DNA of 64,000 bases from Axinella damicornis (GCA_963931865.1 OZ007508.1:1831961-1895960); one strand, 5' to 3'. Counted from the first letter of the stretch, positions 22,069 through 33,564 are shown. Numbers and translations are program-made. The notes: generated by a model not told the origin, from the letters alone.

Positions 22069-24024
22069 CTACAACAGTGTTTCTACTACATCAGTTAAAA
22101 TCTCTCTGTAGTTGCATGAAGTTTCAGCGTAGCCTCCAACGACCAGCATCTTCCCTTTGAGGATGGCCACTAGTCCAAGAGATCGAGCAGTTAGCATGAA
22201 TCCTACGTCTTTCCAGGAGCCAGTTCCTTCATCATAGACAGCAAAGGCTGCAGTACTCTTGCCGACTTGATCCGCCCCTCCCACAGCAACTAGCTGTCCA
22301 CAGAGGGTGGCACAGGAGGAGGAGTAGTGTGGGGCATCAGCTGCACACTGCCATATCGTAGACTGGTTCACTGATGCTTTTGGTGGCATTTGAGCAAGTG
22401 GGTGTGGCTGGCAAGAACAGAGTAGTTCTGGTACGGAGCATGTGAGGACTGAGCGTGTCCAGGATCCAGTCTGATTGATGCCACCCAACATGTAAAGCCT
22501 CTCACCACACATTGATATGGTAGCATTGGTGAAGGGATGTGTTAGGGAGCTAGCAATGGACCACTGCCGAGTGCCAATGTCCAGGACTTCCACTGTAGCC
22601 AGGCAGTTCTCAGTATTGCTCCCTCCAGCAACGATGAGGGAGTGGCTGCTGCATATGACTGCAGTGTTCCACCTCCTGGTGGGCATTGCAGGGAAGTGTG
22701 GTAGCCATTTCTTGTCCTTCTTCTCCCCCATGAGGCTGAGGAGAGAGTTTGTCTCTACACCTTCCAGTATACCTCCCACCATAGTTAGCATGCCCTGAGC
22801 TACCACTAGGGAGAAATGGGTGGGTGGGGTGTCTGGTAGCCGACACCATTCCTGTGTGTCTGAGTCATAACTATGGATGTCGACACCAGTAGAGATGTAG
22901 GCACTAGCAGGGCCACTGAAGTATGCCACGTTCGAATCTGAAGCTACAGTCCCCCTGTGCATTTTCTTTGGTGCTTTTGATGCTTTCTGCCATCTCATGT
23001 CTCGCACTGTCTTCTGTTGCATGACACCTGTAGGTGGTTGGGTTTCTACTTGTCCCCGTTGATCCTGTTGGTGTAACTGGCCATCCCTCTCCTTGATCGT
23101 ACGCTTTTGCTGTTCCACTCGTTCTTGGATTTGCTGTAACTGCTTGTCCTTCAGTTGCAGCAGCCTGTCCTTCTCCTCAATTGTTCGTTTCAGTTGGGAA
23201 ATAGTTTCTTGATTAAGTTCCTCTAGCTTGGCAATTGTGCACTCTTTCTCATCCACATTCTGCTCGGCTTGTTTCAACTGCTGTTCCACCAGGTCAACGA
23301 TCGCTCTCATTCCTCCAATTGTTTGCTTTTGCTTTAGGACGAGTTCAGTCAGTTGACGCAGCTGCTTTTCTCCGGCTTCTTTCTCCTTCTTTGTTTGCAG
23401 TAGCTCCTGCTTCAGTTGGCCGACTGTATGTTGAATCCCCTGTTGCACCTGTTGCAGATGTGTCTCTAAAGAATCAATCGTGCACTGTTTCTGCTGTAGC
23501 TGTGTCTCTTGGTTGTCAATCGTGCGTCGTTTCTCCTCCACTTGCCGTGTGAGTTGTTGATTCTGGTGTGTGAGTTTCTGGTTCTGTTTCTGGCTATCTT
23601 GTAGCTGCTGCAGTAGTTTCTTATAGTCCTGGACTAGCTGTGTGTCTGTAGCTGTTGGCTGTGGCAGCTGAACTTCAGGTGTCCGTGCACTTGCCTGCCC
23701 AACGCTCCGTGCACGTGCCTGTCCACTGCTCCATGCTGTGGTACAATACTTGGCCTCAACAGTCGTAGCTAGCCTCGACTCTTCAACTGCTGAGCTTCGC
23801 AGAGCATCCAGTATGTCTTGCCATGTTGGCTTTGGGGCTGTCTTCAGCCAAACCTTTAGTGCTTCTCGAAGTTTGTCTCTGGGGGCTTCAAATTGACCGT
23901 GAATTCTCTCCAATGTAGCCACTGGGATATTTAGCTTCAAGCCAATTTCATACGATTTCGTGCAAGCATCGAGCAATGCCTCCCATACTTCACCGAGGTC
24001 GTCAATACCCAGTTTTGATGCCAT
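22069..24024 (-). CDS. Death domain / coiled-coil / Kelch protein
   Basis: 651 aa in one exon. Residues about 8-95 form a Death domain (LGEVWEALLDACTKSYEIGL, VATLERIHGQFEAPRDKL, then LKVWLKTAPKPTWQDIL). Residues about 125-335 are a Gln/Lys/Glu-rich coiled coil with recurrent TID/TIE-x-x-x-x-QLQQ heptads. Residues about 355-640 are Kelch repeats with the diagnostic double glycines (MVGGI, VAGGS, MLGGI, AVGGA, VVGGY). Death domains mediate homotypic assembly and Kelch propellers bind partners; the combination suggests an adaptor, but no partner is known. The coding exon is preceded by an acceptor CATCAG just before ATATGG, and two upstream donors fit noncoding first exons. A 5' fragment of a paralogue lies at 33091-33564. 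Confidence 0.88.
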   Translation of the reverse strand: MASKLGIDDLGEVWEALLDACTKSYEIGLKLNIPVATLERIHGQFEAPRDKLREALKVWLKTAPKPTWQDILDALRSSAVEESRLATTVEAKYCTTAWSSGQARARSVGQASARTPEVQLPQPTATDTQLVQDYKKLLQQLQDSQKQNQKLTHQNQQLTRQVEEKRRTIDNQETQLQQKQCTIDSLETHLQQVQQGIQHTVGQLKQELLQTKKEKEAGEKQLRQLTELVLKQKQTIGGMRAIVDLVEQQLKQAEQNVDEKECTIAKLEELNQETISQLKRTIEEKDRLLQLKDKQLQQIQERVEQQKRTIKERDGQLHQQDQRGQVETQPPTGVMQQKTVRDMRWQKASKAPKKMHRGTVASDSNVAYFSGPASAYISTGVDIHSYDSDTQEWCRLPDTPPTHFSLVVAQGMLTMVGGILEGVETNSLLSLMGEKKDKKWLPHFPAMPTRRWNTAVICSSHSLIVAGGSNTENCLATVEVLDIGTRQWSIASSLTHPFTNATISMCGERLYMLGGINQTGSWTRSVLTCSVPELLCSCQPHPLAQMPPKASVNQSTIWQCAADAPHYSSSCATLCGQLVAVGGADQVGKSTAAFAVYDEGTGSWKDVGFMLTARSLGLVAILKGKMLVVGGYAETSCNYREILTDVVETLL

Positions 24025-24025
24025 A

Positions 24026-25430
24026 TCTGATGATGAGAATGGAGGAGTGGAGAAGGTATAAGGTTACAAAAGGAAATGAAGGGATTGGTCCAATTGAGTG
24101 GTAATTTATGATAATTGGACCAGCTGCCCCGTTGTGCAGGTACGTACTTTCCTTACAGCTCTATGCACTAACTATGAGGTTGGTATTGATATGATGATTG
24201 ATGTTGGCTAGTAAAGACAGTGATAAGGAAATGTTAGCCTCCTTCCCAGGCTTTGACAGGTGCAGGGGGGGGGGGGGGGGGGGGGGGGGGGGGAGGAGGA
24301 GGAAATGTAACCCTGAAACTATACTTGCGGTTCTTCCTGAGACATGAGATAATATCTCTTGATGCGTGAATGCAGAGTAAACGAAGTTTGAGAAGTGAGC
24401 TAGCTAACCGAGAAGTGTCTTGACTCAAGTGCTGGAACACAGCAAGGTCACAAGTCTTACCTTGGCGATTGCTGTTGCTTACGTCAAGACTGAAGTTGCT
24501 TACAACAAGCTAGACTGAAATACTGAATTCCTGAGTGACTCTATGGCTATGTCCCTGACCCATTCCCTCGGCGCAGAATGGGGTCTGGCCATCACTAGCA
24601 AGCTAAGCAGGTGGATGAAGTTGTTACAGTTGTCAATCGCCAGCTGTATATACTGAGGTAGTCTTGTGGCTTGGAACGGTGTCAACTGTAAAGTGGATGT
24701 CACTCCCATATTCACTGTAGTCACAGCTGCGACTGACCCCATATACTAAGGAAGGGGTGGAGTTAATACACATTCTTCTGGTTCAAGGACAAAATTTATT
24801 TAGGCAGTGTGTGCGGTCAATGGCTGAAATACAGTGCAGTCAAACGGTCAAGGGCCATTTTGTGATGTGGTCAAGCAGCAACAATGGTACCGGTCAAAAT
24901 TCTTGACCCTGATCGCAGTTGTGCATGACTCAATGAGAGTGATATCCCCTTGACTGTAGGAAATCCACCCACTAATCAATTGTGACTAATCATATTCAAT
25001 GAGAATCAGAGATAGGCCTAGGCATTCAGTGCACAACAAAATACAGTAACTACAAACGGATTGTCAGTTTGATGTGCTTATGACTGTGGTAGCTTACCTC
25101 GACCAGTGCTAGTGGCAACGCCCACTTTTGAAATCATGTTATGGTCACGCCCTCCGTTGATGCTATTCATATTCATGACGCGACGATAGTGAATTCGGTG
25201 AGATGGGGTCTGGCCATCAGTCAAGGGGATATCACTCTCATTGAGTCATGCACAACTGCGATCTCACCGAGTCATGCACAACTGCGATCAGCGTTACTCT
25301 ATTATCTGTGGAAGGAGAGGTCAGTCAGTATTCCGCCTAGTATAGTGGCGCGCGCAGTTTCAGCCGGCCGGATGTGGCTTAAATACTGAATTTGCATCAA
25401 GTTTTGGCGGGAAGTCGGGATGGCGTGTTC
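24026..25430 (-). promoter_or_regulatory. Candidate noncoding first exons and promoter of the Death/Kelch gene
   Basis: On the minus strand the coding exon starts at about 24026 after AG. Consensus donors CAAG-GTAAGA (exon end 24461) and CGAG-GTAAGC (exon end 25098) occur upstream, and both are conserved in the duplicate (33964 and 34521). This suggests alternative 5' UTR exons. An E2F-like TTTTGGCGGGAAG lies near 25402-25414, also conserved in the second copy. A poly(G) run spans about 24267-24293. Transcript evidence is needed to confirm. Confidence 0.4.
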
Positions 25431-26010
25431 GCTTGCAGACTGGGGTCTGAACATTGCCTCCCCAATAACCGAGTACGAGGTCGGGCCCCTCCGTACATAC
25501 CGGTTCTCGACTTCCCCGCCTAGCAGCCAGAGTACGCCGGTTCCCATCTGAGCTAAAGGTGTCTGGTTGAAAGCCGGTCGCCCTCTAGTGATTCCAGTCA
25601 CGCCTATCCAACGCTCCTGAGGCTTACACTTCGGTGTCTGACCTGTCATGGAGGGATAGGTGTGTTGCTATGTTTTTTTCTTTTTGTTTTGTTTTTCTTT
25701 TTCCTTTTTTTTCTTTTCCATTCATCTTTTTCCCCATTTGTTTTAATTTGTTCATGTTGTTTTTTTGTCCCCAAGCTTTCCTTTTCTTGTCTTCATACAT
25801 ACTTGAGTCTCGACTCTCTGCCTAGCACCAGGATGCCAGTTCCCTCGATCACCGGTACCGGCCAAAGCTAGAGGATGTTCTAGATCTGGGCAAAGCAGTT
25901 GGCCTCTGTGATCCCATGCAGTCACGCACATCAATTGTTAACGCTCCTGAGGTAACACTCTTCGAATGGTGTCTGACCTGTCACGGAGGGATGCAGAGGT
26001 TGCTATAGGT
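25431..26010 (+). repeat. Internally repeated element with 5S-like block
   Basis: Two related segments (about 25480-25660 and 25795-26000), each with CCGTACATAC- or CATACTTGA-type starts, a GTTCCC(A/T) block, CGCTCCTGAGG, TGTCTGACCTGTCA and a T-rich tail. The block ATCTGATCACCGAAGCTAAA in the duplicate copy (near 35080-35100) resembles the 5S rRNA box-A region, as in 5S-derived SINEs. The same pair recurs at about 35020-35560. Confidence 0.35.
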
Positions 26011-26321
26011 GTACTTTTTTCTTTCTTTCTTCTTTCTTTTTTTTTCCTTCTTTTGCTTTCTTTTTTATTTTGAGAGAGGCTGTCAGCATTATAATATTGT
26101 CATGGCTTGTTCTTTTATTTCACCTTTCAGAGTAGCTGTTTGTCTTATAAATTTAATGTCACAAATACTATGCCTTGGTCAGATATTGGCAAGCACTCAG
26201 AACAAACTGTAAAAAGAGTGTCTGTGGTGGATTAACACTATTGTAACACATAAAACTGAGACTACACCTGTACAACAGATCAGAATTTTGAACAGCAAAT
26301 AAAACAATACCAGAAAGAGTT

Positions 26322-28487
26322 TCAAGATGGTTTCTTGTTTAGCTTCCGGAGTGCATCCTGTAGCGTGTCCACATCGTACTTGATGTCATCAACAAGCTTC
26401 TGCATGGAGCTCATGTCGTTGATGACCTCAACACTCTGTGTGTAGGCATTGTAGCGAATGGAGAATGGACGTGGAACGCTTTTAGCATACTCCCTGCAGA
26501 GGAGAGAATGAGTGAGGGAGACAGAGATAGCAAAGAGGGTGAGAACTAGTCTGGCAAAGCCAGACCCAGCGTGTACATGTAAGCATGAAGGTCTGGTCTG
26601 AAGTTGATAACTTTTGTACTCACAGCAAAAATATTACAGTCCAATCAGATTGCAGAATCGATACCCCATTACTTCCTGTGGTTTGAACCGAAGCCTCAGA
26701 ATGTGCTGCGCATAAAAAACATATTCACAAAGTTGCAAGTACAAAACCTGATATAGTCCTCAGACCAGTGATTCTCATATAGTTTGGCAGAGCCAGGGTC
26801 TACACAAGCACACATCAAAGCTGCTTGCTACTTGCTAAAGCCCCACGGAGTAAAGTCACAAACAGTCAGTGGTCATGGCTTGTTGATTAGCATCCGGCCA
26901 ACGAGAAGTTCATAACTTTACCACCAAGTTTCAGCACAGTCAATCAATGTTGCACGACGGCAATTACAACAGAATCTTTGTGTTTTTCATAGTGCTCAAA
27001 CATTATTTGCTCCCGTATCAGGAGCGTTACACAAAGAACGTCAGAGAGACTGAGAGAGTATAATATTTTATAGGAACTAGTACTGTTTGCGCACACAACT
27101 GAGGTGTACAACAGACGTCTGCTTACATCACTCTCTCTTTGGCGTCCTCAAAGCTCTCTGCTTGAAAGTACACCATCTGCATCTCAGTGATCTTGTACGG
27201 CTGGAGGCAGGTCTTGAATGGGTCTAAGGGGAATACTTCCGGCACGTCTGACAGGCAGTGCTGAGCAAAGAGGAGAGGGCATTAAAACAGTGGACTCCTT
27301 GTGGGGAAGGGGCTGATTGAAGCCCTACCTGTAGCTCTCCAATGGATGAGAGAAGGCCAGCTCCGTACGCCTTTCTATGCCCATTCTGCTTGCACAAACC
27401 AAACTCAATGGTGAACACATACAGCTGAAGGGAGGGAGGGAGGGAGGGAGGGAGGGAGGGAGGGAGGGAGGGAGGGAGGGAGGGAAGGAGGGACAGGGAG
27501 GAGAGGGAAGGATGTAACAATGAGGAGTGACAAGTTCATGTACAAGGATCTGGCAGTGTACATGTACTCACAGAGGCCAGCTTTTGGACGTAGTCATCAG
27601 GCGCTCCCAGAGAAGCAAGACCAATTTCCTGGAACAGAAGCAAACAATCATCATCATTTCTGTCCATACTGCACAGTGCATACAGTACAAGTGATCAAAT
27701 GACATATTTCCCACCACAAAAGGAGTACTACTGTACTTCAGCTGGAGTACTACTGATGGTAGAAACTCCGAAGCCAAAGCGGATCGATGACCAAGAACTG
27801 ATTAAATTCCAAAATAATTGGGAATTCCCTTGCCGAAATTAGAGACAATATTTCCAATTTGCGTGAAGGGGTGCCGAACAATTTTATTAGGGATGCCGGA
27901 TGCCAAATTTTAAGAAGATATACGGTATAATATATCTATGCTGGGGACATGGTTACTCCAATTGGTTACAGCTGGAATGACTCGAGGAGTGACTGCCCCC
28001 TCGAGTCTGTGACAGGAGCTCCTCTGATGCCAGACCCACACCTGGGACAGATGGCGCTATCCGTGTACATACCTGAGAGAACTGGGCAAATGCAGGGTCA
28101 CAGAAGAGTGGGGCGTGTCCGAGAAGCTCGTGGCATACATCCGGTTCGGGGGTGTACTTGGGTCTGGAGCTATGGCGGATGTACTGCGTGGAGTGGAACA
28201 CTCGGAACGCCAGCCCGGCCAGGAAGTCACGGGAGGAAAGAAGGCCTGCAAAGGTGGGGGAGAAGGACGGTGGCAGGATGGCGCATATTATGAACAGCAA
28301 ACACATAAACACAAACAGAGTTAGTGGCAGCTGACCGGCTACTGGTCGCAGTTGGAAGCCGGTGCACTCTTTAAGGAAGTCAGAGACATCTTGAAGCTGA
28401 GGGATGTTGTCCTCCCTATGATGTGTACATGATCATGTGTAGACATGTGTGGGGTATGGTGCGTGCATGTATGCATGTTATGTTGTG

Positions 28488-28522
<35 letters not shown>

Positions 28523-28705
28523 TGTAGGTGTGTGTGTGTGTGTGTAGTGTAGGTGTGTGTGTGTGTGTGTGTGTGTGATGATGTGTGGTGAATAGAGCAT
28601 GTGCATGTGTGTGTGTTTTTATATTTTGTGTGTTTGTGTCTAGTGCCTGTGTGTGGCATGTGTAGTGTACAGTGTGTGCACTTGTGTGTGTGTTTGTATG
28701 TGTGT

Positions 28706-28752
<47 letters not shown>

Positions 28753-30253
28753 TGTGTGGAACAGGAGGCTGGGATACACCGCACGTGTGTTGGAGGGAAG
28801 TGGGTATAGGAGCATGTAGTAGCTAGAAAAGTGAGTGTACACAAGAACAAGGGGATGCAGGAGTAGAGAAATGAGGGGAGAAGAGGAAGGAGGAAGAGGA
28901 GAGGGAGGAGGAATGGGGGAGGAGGACAAGGAGGAGGGGAGGAGAACGGCGAGAGGGGAAGATGGAGAGGGAACGGAGGTGGATGGATGAGGAGGAGGAG
29001 AAAGCAGCCAGAGCATACTTGTATCCACAGTTCTCCGTCAGCAATGGGAAGACATGGTTGTGTTCCTTGCAAGCGTGGGTGGGGTATAGCTTCGTCAACT
29101 CACGAAATATGGTTCTCCTAAGGTGTGTGGAGGAAGGGAGGGGGAGCAGAAGTGAGGGGGAGTGGGAGGGTGGGAGGGAGGAAGGGAAGGACGGAGGGGG
29201 AAGGGAGGGAGGGAGAGGGAGGGAGGGAGGGGGAGTGAGGGAGGGAGAGGAGGAAGGGAGGGAGGGAGAAAGGGAGGAAGGGAGGGAGGGAGGGAGGGAA
29301 GGAGGGGAGGGAGGGAGGGACGGAGGGAGGGGGAGTGAGGGAGGGAGGGAGAGAAGGAGGAAGGGAGGGAGGGAGGGAGGGAAGGAGGGGAGGGAGGGAG
29401 GGACGGAGGGAGGGAGGGGGGGAGTGAGAAGCAAAGACGGTGAGACACTATTTGTTATACCCCTTCCCAATACCAGACCAACAACGCATCTCACCAGGTA
29501 CTGATTTCATCCTCAGTGTACTCCACTCTTGGAATGGGCTGGCCACTGTACGTAGAGGGGGAAGATTCTCGGTGATCATGTGACAACAATGGAAATTGCT
29601 ACAAAATACCAAAATTGGGTAGCCTCACTCCCTGCGCACGCAATCGGGGAGCTGTTGAAATCGGGGAAGAGCAGCCGAAGCGGACGCAAGGTAGCGGCGA
29701 GCTGTAGCTGAAGTGGATGGAAACGGGGAACAGCAGTCATGAAGCGGATCGATGCAATCGGGGAGCAGCAGCTGAAGCGGACGTAATCGGGGAGCAGCAG
29801 CTCTGCACAGAGAGCTGTCTGGCGCCGGATTACTCACGTAGCTGAGCGAGCGAAGCGAGCGAAGCTACTTGTAACACATAATGGTACTCACTGCTTATAA
29901 TTGAAGGCGATGTCAGCAAAGAACTTCCTGCGCTGCCGATAGACTTGGTCAGTAAATCCCTGGAGGGTGTGTTACACCATGTTACATTGTGTTACATTGG
30001 ACTGCCTCCACCCTTAATTGGGTACAGAGCTGCACGTAGCTCCATTTGCATGCTCCCTCTGCGCGGTAACAAAAAGTACTGTTGTCACCGTGCATAGGGG
30101 AGGCTGGGAACGACGCTAATATGTACAGCGTGACTTCCATTTATTCCAACGGATAACTCACTGGATGGTCTGCATCCAATTCAGCACCATAAGTGAGAAT
30201 CTGGTTGGCAAAACGATCCAAGTCTCTGATACGACGTGGGAACCAGTCAACTG

Positions 30254-30335
<82 letters not shown>

Positions 30336-30591
30336 CCTTACAAAATCTGGTGTTCTAGGAACAACACCTTCACTTGCACACTGTCTGTAGTGTATGTGTA
30401 TGTATGTATGTTTTCCTATGTGCAACTTTATCTTTGCTTAATTGCTTGTGGATAGGACCCACACTACATGTATTACTGCACAGCTCCTTTGTATGGAGCT
30501 CTGGCAATCTACTCTTGGATTTAACCCTACCCTCATTGAGTTGTACTCATGCATGCATACGTGACAGCGCAATGAAGAGTTTACGATGATT

Positions 30592-30675
<84 letters not shown>

Positions 30676-31672
30676 TGTAGGAGGATAGGGAGATAAAGGT
30701 GGTGGGAGGAGAGAAAGAGACGAGGGGGGTTGGAAACAAAGAGAGGGCGAAGGGAGGGGTGCAGGTATGGGGGAAACTAACCTTCGTCCTTCTTGGGTGA
30801 TCTTGCAAGCACGCTGATGTTGGAGGCATAGACCTGCAGCTTCTCCACCAGCTGGTCCCTGTCCTCCACTCCCTCACAGTCCACGTAGAAGTCGTACTCT
30901 GACCCCGGACAGGACTTGGAGGGCCGTGACTCAATGTGGGACATGTTAATGCCAAACTCCTGGAAAATAATTATACGAGATTGAGTTTAACTATTCAAGC
31001 TACATACATGTACATGTGTCAAGAGTAGTAGCATAGCCCTAAATGGGGCTAGGCCGGGACAACGGGCCACACACTTGCGGCAAGTGTGGGGATGGGAAAA
31101 TAACGTCTGCTCACTATAGACAAGCTTTCGTGGACATTGCCGGAATGTTGGCAGCACCAATCAGATTGACCTTCGGTATTGGTCACATGATTTCAAATAT
31201 GAGAACAATGCTGATCACTGATGTCGTAGTACGGTGGTGCAGACACTGTAGTTGTGTTCTTTCCTCGTGACATTTGCTATGATGTCATATTTCTGTATTC
31301 TTCCGTGTCACAGAAACCTGTGTATACTGTATAGTGACCAGCAGGGCGCTGGTGACCAGACGTTCTTTTTCCCTCAACCGGTGTGCTGTGAATGTCTGGC
31401 CCGCGAGGAGGTCACTGTTCGATTGTATACAGATTCAGGTAGAAGGTGGTGGTCTGGAACAAGTCATCCAAAATTCATTATGCACACGCTTTTACAAGAA
31501 AATCTAATAGCCTCACCTCAAAGGCCCGGAGAGCCCTCACAAGGGCTCCCTGCCCATCTTTTAGAGAGAAGATGATGGAGGTGGTCTGACAGCCATCGTG
31601 CTCGGTTGGGATGTAGGAATCCATCTTGGGCCTCTTTGGATCTGGAGGACATGCGTCCTTTTCTGTGGCCAT
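26322..31672 (-). CDS. PAH: Phenylalanine hydroxylase-type aromatic amino acid hydroxylase, copy A
   Basis: Tetrahydrobiopterin- and iron-dependent monooxygenase, phenylalanine to tyrosine. Twelve exons (31672-31517, 30959-30782, 30250-30162, 29959-29892, 29545-29495, 29117-29019, 28415-28336, 28245-28073, 27628-27572, 27424-27329, 27260-27127, 26493-26322); all borders GT/AG, 450 aa versus 452 in human PAH. The N-terminal ACT-type regulatory domain ([32 protein letters not shown]) is followed by the catalytic domain with [18 protein letters not shown], the iron ligands His-His in [11 protein letters not shown] and Glu in IEFGLCKQ, and a C-terminal tetramerisation helix ([19 protein letters not shown]). 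Odd: the active-site block reads [11 protein letters not shown], with Val where family members and copy B have Trp (human Trp326), and HSSRP replaces HGSRP. The ACT domain and sequence favour PAH over tyrosine or tryptophan hydroxylase. Confidence 0.94.
27425..27495. repeat. (GGGA)n microsatellite in PAH-A intron
   Basis: Run of GGGA units directly at the acceptor side of exon 10. In copy B this tract is expanded to about 300 bp and carries a LINE fragment. Confidence 0.95.
28485..28750. repeat. (GT)n and poly(G) tract in PAH-A intron
   Basis: Several GT runs (28493-28580 and 28680-28718) followed by about 30 consecutive G (28721-28750). Part of it (about 28545-28597) is inverted in copy B. 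Confidence 0.95.
29120..29430. repeat. Purine-rich GGGA/GGA tract in PAH-A intron
   Basis: About 310 bp of GGGAGGGA-type sequence directly upstream of exon 6 on the gene strand. Long ORFs across it are artefacts. Confidence 0.9.
29625..29880. repeat. Copy-A-specific insert with GGGGAGCAGCAGC repeats
   Basis: Imperfect tandem units containing AATCGGGGAGCAGCAGCTGA and AAGCGGAC, ending in GAGCGAGCGAAGCGAGCGAA. Absent at the equivalent site in copy B, which instead has a different 1-kb insert (about 40115-41100). Confidence 0.65.
30253..30675. repeat. (GA)n microsatellites in PAH-A intron 2
   Basis: Two GA runs at about 30253-30331 and 30590-30672, much longer than the equivalents in copy B. 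Confidence 0.95.
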
Positions 31673-33036
31673 AGCTAGCTGGGTAACAACATGTACAACT
31701 CAGCACGGGTCAAAGGACATAATCGTATAATTCCGTAATGTGTATGTATTATGTAAACTAATGTGCGGAGTGAGGGTGTGGCGGCCGGTTGCGCCGCCAA
31801 AATGACGATGATGCAGGAACATGTAGCTGCCTATAGGCTAGCTAGCTAGCCTAGGCAGCCACAACAACGGTGCTGCTGATAGGTCTTCAGCTGCCTACAG
31901 GAGTACAAGGACCTAGAAGTGCATTGGTCTCCAGATTCCATTCAGCTTAACCCATTAACCGATAAATTGTTTTTCTCCGGAGGTCTCTCTTAGCTAATAG
32001 ATGCACTAAACCTACCATATTTCCCGTTCTCTCTGCTTTTCAGCCCCCAAACTCCACACACATGACCATGCAGCAATCCTCTACACATTCGTGACTCTAA
32101 CCACACCCACCCATCAAGGGGCATCCAATAGTCACGGCTCTCTGCCGACCATCGCTCGTCTAGACCGAGAAAAACGCTTCACTGCCAGAAATGGAGGCCC
32201 TACTAGGCGAGAGGACTGTTTTCTCGGCTCATTTGTGCAAAGGAGAGAAATGGCCCACCCAGCTCCAACCAAGAGCTTTTCAAGGTCAAGCCCAAAAGCG
32301 GCCATGCTACCTAGGCTCAGTGTAGTCTTGTTCCCAGACCGTTTATCCAGCGCGTGTATCGCTTCCAGTATAACGATACTAAAAGCGATCCATGCTGGGG
32401 TTGGTTGGGTCTGGGACCGAGACTAGGCTCAGTGCTGAAACCCACCCACCTCCCCCTGTCCCGCCCTCTCTGCTGGCGCAGAGCCTAAGTCCCAAGGACA
32501 TTGCCGGAAGTATGACATCACTGATGAAAGTCTCATGCCGTCTGTAGACGGCTTTATCGGTTAAAGTGTTAAGGCACCCCTCCATAATGTGATATTTCAA
32601 TAATCAGATGCTGCCCTGAGGTCTTTGCATGGCAGCTAGAGCTCCTCACTTGCACATAGCTAGCTAACGTGTGTGTATTAGATTATGACTCGTGTCGTTC
32701 AATGAGTTATTTATTACTTGGGCCTTCAAGTTTCATGCTAGCTACATTAACAAGTATAGACAACCTCAATTGCTGGACTATTCCCCAATTTGTGGTATTA
32801 TGCTGTTTCCTGATAAACCCTTCAACAGTTCCCTATTATTTCTGACCACTCATGCAAGTTGAACATAGATACTCCTATAGCTATAACTATGAGCACTGCA
32901 TGTGATACATCTGCTCAGCATAGTCCCGTGCATGAGCTAGAGTTAGATACGTCACCTCACATTAGCCTCATTCCCAGGCTGTGTGGGAGGATCAATCTCA
33001 CGCGGCTATCCTCACATGTACACTAGTGTACATGAT
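31673..33036. other. Intergenic end of duplication unit A
   Basis: Upstream region of PAH-A plus the piggyBac-like MITE and about 500 bp matching 43895-44366 of unit B. No gene recognised. Confidence 0.5.
31951..32568. mobile_element. piggyBac-like MITE with TTAA target sites
   Basis: TTAA at 31947-31950 and 32569-32572 flank inverted ends CCCATTAACCGATAAA and TTTATCGGTTAAAGTG. TTAA duplication plus such ends is the piggyBac signature. No transposase; 618 bp. It contains a nested foldback copy (32324-32428) and is missing from unit B. Confidence 0.65.
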
Positions 33037-33564
33037 TCAATACTGTCTGCATAGAATAAAACATATCACTGGATATAATAGTACCTGCGTTTCTTGGTTG
33101 TCAATCGTGCGTTGTTTCTCCTCCACTTGCCGTGTGAGTTGCTGGTTCTGTTTCTGGCTATCTTGTAGCTGCTGCAGTAGTTTCTTATAGTCCTTGACTA
33201 GCTGTGTGTCTGTAGCTGTTGGCTGTGGCAGCTGTACTTCAGGTGTCCGTGCACATGCCTGCCCACTGCTCCGTGCTGTGGTGCAATACTTGGCCTCGAC
33301 AGTCGTAGCTAGCCTCGACTCTTCAACTGCTGAGCTTTGCAGAGCATCCAGTATGTCCTGCCACGTTGGCTTTGGGGCTGTCTTCAACCAAACCTTTAGT
33401 GCTTCTCGAAGTTTTTCTCTGGGGGCTTCAAATTGACCATGAACTCTCTCCAATGTGGCCACTGGGATATTCAGCTTCAAGCCAATTTCATATGATTTCG
33501 TGCAAGCATCTAGCACTGCCTCCCATACTTCACCGAGGTCATCAATACCCAGTTTTGATGCCAT
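33037..33564 (-). pseudogene. Truncated Death/Kelch paralogue (5' part only)
   Basis: The first about 158 codons are nearly identical to the gene at 22069-24024: the whole Death domain and the start of the coiled coil, with a short in-frame deletion. Homology stops at about 33091, within the heptads (TIDNQETQ), and the frame runs on into unrelated duplicated flank for about 17 codons before a stop. The Kelch region is absent. The cause is the duplication junction, not internal decay. With its upstream exons and donors conserved it could still be transcribed as a Death-domain-only protein. Confidence 0.85.

Larger units (their letters stand above)
23505..33086. repeat. Segmental tandem duplication, unit A
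   Basis: Colinear with 33087-44366. It starts inside the Death/Kelch ORF (CTTGGTTGTCAATCGTGCG at about 23508 matches 33093) and ends with GATATAATAGTACCT at 33086, matching GATATAATATAGTACCT at about 44366. All 12 hydroxylase exons align one-to-one with unit B. Confidence 0.92.

Noticed and set aside
23235..23552. 105-codon plus-strand ORF over the Death/Kelch gene
   Set aside because: Antisense shadow of the Gln-rich coiled coil.
28339..29504. Long ORFs over GT, GGGA and poly(G) runs in the PAH-A introns
   Set aside because: Translations are simple repeats (His-Thr, Ser-Leu-Pro, Gly-Arg-Glu). They are microsatellite artefacts inside introns.
27425..30675. CRISPR array among the repeats
   Set aside because: Repeats are simple microsatellites without unique spacers, in a eukaryotic context.
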